DNA of 11,627 bases from Deinococcus sp. (GTDB lineage Bacteria; Deinococcota; Deinococci; Deinococcales; Deinococcaceae). Each line of letters opens with the position of its first letter. Within the stretch, counting starts at the first letter, position 1. Location of the stretch: assembly GCF_030523985.1 (NCBI RefSeq), contig NZ_JAUNHK010000084.1:1-11627 (forward strand). The letters are read 5' to 3'. A model generated the notes under the pieces. The model was not told the origin of the DNA and made no database searches. It saw only the letters and a list, made by a program, of their open reading frames with translations. Both the position numbers and the translations under genes were made by a program. Of the stretch, positions 7,704-11,627 are shown one piece after another.

Positions 7704-8849
7704 TCACTCCGTCAATTCCGTCGCCCACAGCTCCTGCGGGGTTTCGCGGCGGCGGATAAGCTGCCAGTCGGTGCCGTTCCACAGCGCCTCGGCGGGGCGG
7801 GTGCGCGACAGGTAGGTGCTGCTCATGCTGGCGCCGTAGGCTCCCGCTTCTCCAATGACCAGCAGGTGCCCGCGCTGCGGCGTCGGCAGGGTCACGCCCC
7901 GCGCCAGCAGGTCGCCGCTTTCGCAGGCTGGCCCCGCCACGTCCCAGACCTCGTGGGCCAGGGCGTCCCACATGGGATAAAGCGGGTGGGTCGCGCCGTA
8001 GAGCATGGGCCGCAGAAACTCGGTCATGCCCGCGTCCACCAGACAGAAGTTGCGCCCGGTGCGCTTGATGCCCACCACGCGGGTCAGCAGCCAGCCTGCA
8101 CTCGCCACCAGATAACGGCCCGGCTCGGCCCACAGTTCGGCCCCGAACACCCGCGCCGCCTCGTGTGCCTCGAACGCGATGTCGTCCAGGTCGGCGTTCG
8201 GATTCCAGCCGCCGCCCACATTCAGCACGCTCAGGTCTCCGATGTCGTCGTGCAGGGCCACAATGCGGTCGAAGGCGGCCCTAAAGTCTGCGGCCTTTTC
8301 GATGGCGCTGCCGATGTGGACGTGCAGCCCCAGCACCTCGTGTCCGGCGTCGGTCAGTTCGGCCAGCACGCCCGGCACCTGCTCCGGCGTCAGGCCGAAT
8401 TTGCTGCGGGCGGTTCCGGTGGCGAGGTGGTCGTGGGTGCTGACGTTCAGTGCCGGATTGACGCGCAGCAGCACCCGCGAGCCGGGAGGCAGCAGCACCA
8501 CTTCTTCCTCACGGTCCACGACGATGGTGGCCCCCAAGTGCGCCGCCGCCGCGTATTCGGCGTCACTCTTGGCGGGGCCGTTGAGAATCAGGTGTTCGCC
8601 TGCCGCCCCCACCGCTTCGGCCCGCTGCAATTCGCCCAGGCTGACGCACTCAAAGCCCAGCCCCGCCTCGGCGTAGCGGCGCAGCAGATGCAGGTTGGGG
8701 TTGGCTTTCATGGCATAGAACAGCCGCGCCGTCCCGAAGGCCCGCTGCACGCGCCGCAGCGCCGCTCCCAGTTCGGCCTCGTCGTAGACGTACAGGGGCG
8801 TACCGAAACGTTGAGCAGCGTCGTTCAGGGCGTGGCGGGAAATCGGCAT
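7704..8849 (-). CDS. lysA: Diaminopimelate decarboxylase family, PLP-dependent (LysA)
   Basis: Decarboxylates meso-2,6-diaminopimelate to L-lysine in the cytoplasm, using pyridoxal phosphate. It has 381 residues, a little shorter than the roughly 420 of E. coli. The fold is a TIM barrel followed by a beta domain. Key residues: Lys48 (FYAMKANPN) for the Schiff base, HVHIGS (176-181), the phosphate-binding GGG (212-214), EPGR (242-245), RPMLYGA (280-286), CESGD (309-313) and GAYG (337-340). The CESGD and RPMLYGA motifs are the substrate-contacting ones of true DAP decarboxylases rather than ornithine or arginine decarboxylases. There is no Shine-Dalgarno; TACACT lies 7 bases before the ATG, which indicates a leaderless mRNA. 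It heads a minus-strand run with htrA downstream and is divergent from mnmA. No other lysine-pathway gene is in the window. Confidence 0.93.
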   Translation of the reverse strand: MPISRHALNDAAQRFGTPLYVYDEAELGAALRRVQRAFGTARLFYAMKANPNLHLLRRYAEAGLGFECVSLGELQRAEAVGAAGEHLILNGPAKSDAEYAAAAHLGATIVVDREEEVVLLPPGSRVLLRVNPALNVSTHDHLATGTARSKFGLTPEQVPGVLAELTDAGHEVLGLHVHIGSAIEKAADFRAAFDRIVALHDDIGDLSVLNVGGGWNPNADLDDIAFEAHEAARVFGAELWAEPGRYLVASAGWLLTRVVGIKRTGRNFCLVDAGMTEFLRPMLYGATHPLYPMWDALAHEVWDVAGPACESGDLLARGVTLPTPQRGHLLVIGEAGAYGASMSSTYLSRTRPAEALWNGTDWQLIRRRETPQELWATELTE

Positions 8850-8856
8850 GAGACAG

Positions 8857-8862
8857 AGTGTA
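8857..8862 (-). promoter_or_regulatory. -10 box of the leaderless lysA promoter
   Basis: TACACT on the minus strand fits TANNNT and ends 7 bases before the lysA ATG. Initiation about 7 bases downstream would put the 5' end on or one base before the start codon. No good -35 box is seen at 16-18 bases. Confidence 0.6.
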
Positions 8863-8949
8863 AAACGGAAAAGCGCGGAAAAGGGCCAGCGGCGGTGGGC
8901 CAGCAGGCGTCTGTACCGCCCCCTTACATTCTTTCTGCCGCCGTTCTGC

Positions 8950-8955
8950 TACTCT
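8950..8955 (+). promoter_or_regulatory. Candidate -10 box of mnmA
   Basis: TACTCT fits TANNNT and ends 10 bases before the mnmA ATG, which would give a leader of about 4 bases. The stretch between has no Shine-Dalgarno. CTTACA (8923-8928) resembles a -35 box but is 21 bases away, too far for a standard spacer. Tentative. Confidence 0.4.
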
Positions 8956-8965
8956 CCCCGGCGCT

Positions 8966-10138
<1,173 letters not shown>

Positions 10139-10199
10139 GACAAAAGCACCAGAATGCAAATTACTTGATTTTTTAAAGCATAGCTGTCAGGATGGTGCC

Positions 10200-11051
10200 A
10201 TGACCACTTCCTCCGTTTCTGCTTTGCCTGCCCTCGGCCCGGTGACCCTGCTGGCCCGCGACCTACTACGCCTGCGTGACTTCTACCGCGACTTGCTGGG
10301 CCTGAATGTGCTCAGCGAAGGCACAGACGGTGTGCTGCTGGGCACCGCCGCCACGCCCCTGCTGCGTCTGCGGGCCACCGACCTGCCCGCGCCGCCTACG
10401 TCCCGACCAGGGCTCTACCACACGGCTTTCCTGCTGCCTACACGTGCCGAACTGGGGCGCTGGCTGGCGCACGCGGCGCGGCTGGGCCTGCCCCTGGGCA
10501 GTGGCGACCATCTGGTGAGCGAGGCCTTTTACCTCAGCGACCCCGAAGGCAACGGCATTGAGGTCTATGCCGACCGTCCCCGCGAGGACTGGCGCTGGGT
10601 GAACGGTCAGGTGCAGATGGACACGCTGGCGGTGGATGCGCGAGGCGTGCTGGCGGCGGCAGGACTGACGCCCGAACAGCTTCAGGCAGCTTCCCCAATG
10701 CCCTATCAGGCCCCCGCTGGGCTGACGCTGGGGCATGTTCACCTCAAGGTCGGGAACGCCGCCGAAGCTGCCCGCTTCTACCAGGGGGCGCTGGGGCTGG
10801 ACCTCGTCGCCTCGCTGCCCGGCGCACAGTTCCTGTCGTGGAACGGCTATCACCACCATTTCGGCCTGAACGAGTGGCACAGCCGGGGCCAGGGCCACCC
10901 CTCCCCCGCCGCCGGACTGGGTAGCGTGGAAGTCCTCGTACCGGACCTGACCCCGCTGCGGGGCCGCGCCGGAATCGAAGACCTGGGCGACACGCTGCGG
11001 CTGCGCGACCCCTGGGGCAATACCCTGCACCTGCGTTCGCCGGGAGCCTGA
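10200..11051 (+). CDS. Two-domain VOC-superfamily protein (CatE/glyoxalase-type dioxygenase-like)
   Basis: A soluble protein of 283 residues with two tandem vicinal-oxygen-chelate modules: about 12-128 and 176-280. It resembles B. subtilis CatE, annotated as catechol 2,3-dioxygenase, in shared landmarks: GLYHTAFLLP (71-80), VSEAFYLSDPEGNGIEVYADRP (106-127), LGHVHLKV (177-184) and GYHHHFGLN (216-224). Candidate metal ligands are His74, Glu121, His179 and one of His218-220. The second module ends DPWGNTLHL without the Glu of classical extradiol enzymes, as I recall also for CatE. The substrate cannot be told from sequence. The frame is open from 10068, overlapping mnmA, but homology begins after the ATG at 10200, which has a weak AGGA 7 bases upstream. 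The AT-rich 61-base gap after mnmA has TTGATT and TAGCTG but no well-spaced promoter. It meets the GNAT gene head-on with 4 bases between stops. Confidence 0.88.
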   Translation: MTTSSVSALPALGPVTLLARDLLRLRDFYRDLLGLNVLSEGTDGVLLGTAATPLLRLRATDLPAPPTSRPGLYHTAFLLPTRAELGRWLAHAARLGLPLGSGDHLVSEAFYLSDPEGNGIEVYADRPREDWRWVNGQVQMDTLAVDARGVLAAAGLTPEQLQAASPMPYQAPAGLTLGHVHLKVGNAAEAARFYQGALGLDLVASLPGAQFLSWNGYHHHFGLNEWHSRGQGHPSPAAGLGSVEVLVPDLTPLRGRAGIEDLGDTLRLRDPWGNTLHLRSPGA

Positions 11052-11055
11052 GCAG

Positions 11056-11627
11056 CTACGCTTCGGCGCTGGTAGAAAGGCGATAGCCCATCAGCGCCCC
11101 GCCCCCTTCCCAGCGGCGCAGTACCTCGAAACCCAGATGCCGGTAAAACCCCTGTGCCCGCGTGTTCTGACCGCCCACGCCGAGATGAACACCGGGCGAA
11201 CCGGCCTGCCGCAAAGCGTCCAGCAACGTCTCCATCAGCCGCCTGCCCTGACCTGCGCCCTGACCTCTGGGTAGCAGGTCGATGTGCAGGTGTGAGGGAA
11301 AGTCGCGCAGCAACGGGTCGTCGTACTGTTCAGGCGAGTGAATGAGAAAGGTGGCGCGTTCGTCGGGGGTGCGCTCCGCTGGTGGGGTCTGCGGGGCAGG
11401 GTACTGCGCCCGCAGGGAAGGCCACCACTCGCGCTCCAGCCTCCGCGCGAAGGCCCGCGAATCCAGCACGCCCAGCACGTAGCCGCACACGCCCTGCCCG
11501 TCCTCCAGCACGAAGGCAAACTCAGGCGAGTGAGCCAGATACGGCCCGACGTAGACGTGCCCGATTAACTCAGGGTCGCGGTAGAGGTGGGTGCCGTCCT
11601 CGCCGCTCGCCGCCGTCCGCAGGCAGA
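11056..11627 (-). CDS. GNAT-family N-acetyltransferase, start lies beyond the window (partial)
   Basis: Transfers an acetyl group from acetyl-CoA to an unknown amine. The frame stays open to the right edge, so about 190 C-terminal residues are seen and the N-terminus is missing. The visible part includes DPELIGHVYVGPYLA, then EFAFVLEDGQGVCGYVLG (the typical GNAT strands 2-4), a Trp/Arg-rich insert, HLHIDLLPRGQGAGQGRRLM with the acetyl-CoA-binding RGQGAGQG loop (near 11250-11275), and the closing NTRAQGFYRHLGF motif. The GTG at 11511 is internal, since the conserved LIGHVYVGPYL segment lies upstream of it. Substrate, gene name and promoter cannot be judged here. There is no room for a terminator before the converging VOC gene. 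Confidence 0.9.
   Translation of the reverse strand, partial: CLRTAASGEDGTHLYRDPELIGHVYVGPYLAHSPEFAFVLEDGQGVCGYVLGVLDSRAFARRLEREWWPSLRAQYPAPQTPPAERTPDERATFLIHSPEQYDDPLLRDFPSHLHIDLLPRGQGAGQGRRLMETLLDALRQAGSPGVHLGVGGQNTRAQGFYRHLGFEVLRRWEGGGALMGYRLSTSAEA

Overview
The window is chromosomal DNA from a Deinococcus. The fragmentary UvrD at the left edge closely resembles the D. radiodurans enzyme as I remember it, but is not identical, so a relative of D. radiodurans is likely (inference from memory, no search run). GC content is high. Several genes lack a Shine-Dalgarno sequence and have a TANNNT box 6-10 bases before the start codon, the leaderless-mRNA style typical of this genus. I see no insertion sequence, integrase, CRISPR array or phage gene. 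The layout is that of an ordinary core-genome region.

Layout, left to right. (1) The 3' two thirds of uvrD (+) ends at a hairpin that also serves the converging gene, a small secreted TPR-like protein (-). (2) Back to back with that gene is a secreted PQQ-type beta-propeller with exact 40-residue periodicity (+), ending in a strong terminator. (3) tRNA-Ala(CGC) (-) has its own promoter and lies downstream of minC (-). (4) Divergent from minC is a YabR-like S1-domain protein (+). Its promoter appears to start transcription on the ATG of an 11-codon mini-ORF that overlaps the S1 start. (5) A minus-strand run reads lysA, then htrA, then a beta-rich exported protein. It converges on the S1 gene across two hairpins. 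(6) Divergent from lysA is mnmA (+), followed by a two-domain VOC (CatE-like) protein (+). (7) That gene meets a GNAT acetyltransferase (-) head-on, with 4 bases between stop codons. The GNAT gene runs off the right edge.

Functions are mixed housekeeping: DNA repair (uvrD), tRNA and tRNA modification (tRNA-Ala, mnmA), division-site selection (minC), RNA binding (S1), lysine/DAP metabolism (lysA) and envelope protein quality control (htrA plus three exported proteins of unknown role). No new multi-gene system is evident. The most interesting details are the leaderless mini-ORF before the S1 gene, the regular propeller with its stalk-like C-terminal domain, an 11-bp-phased TAAAG triplet before it, and a patch of low GC and rare arginine codons at the start of the uvrD fragment.
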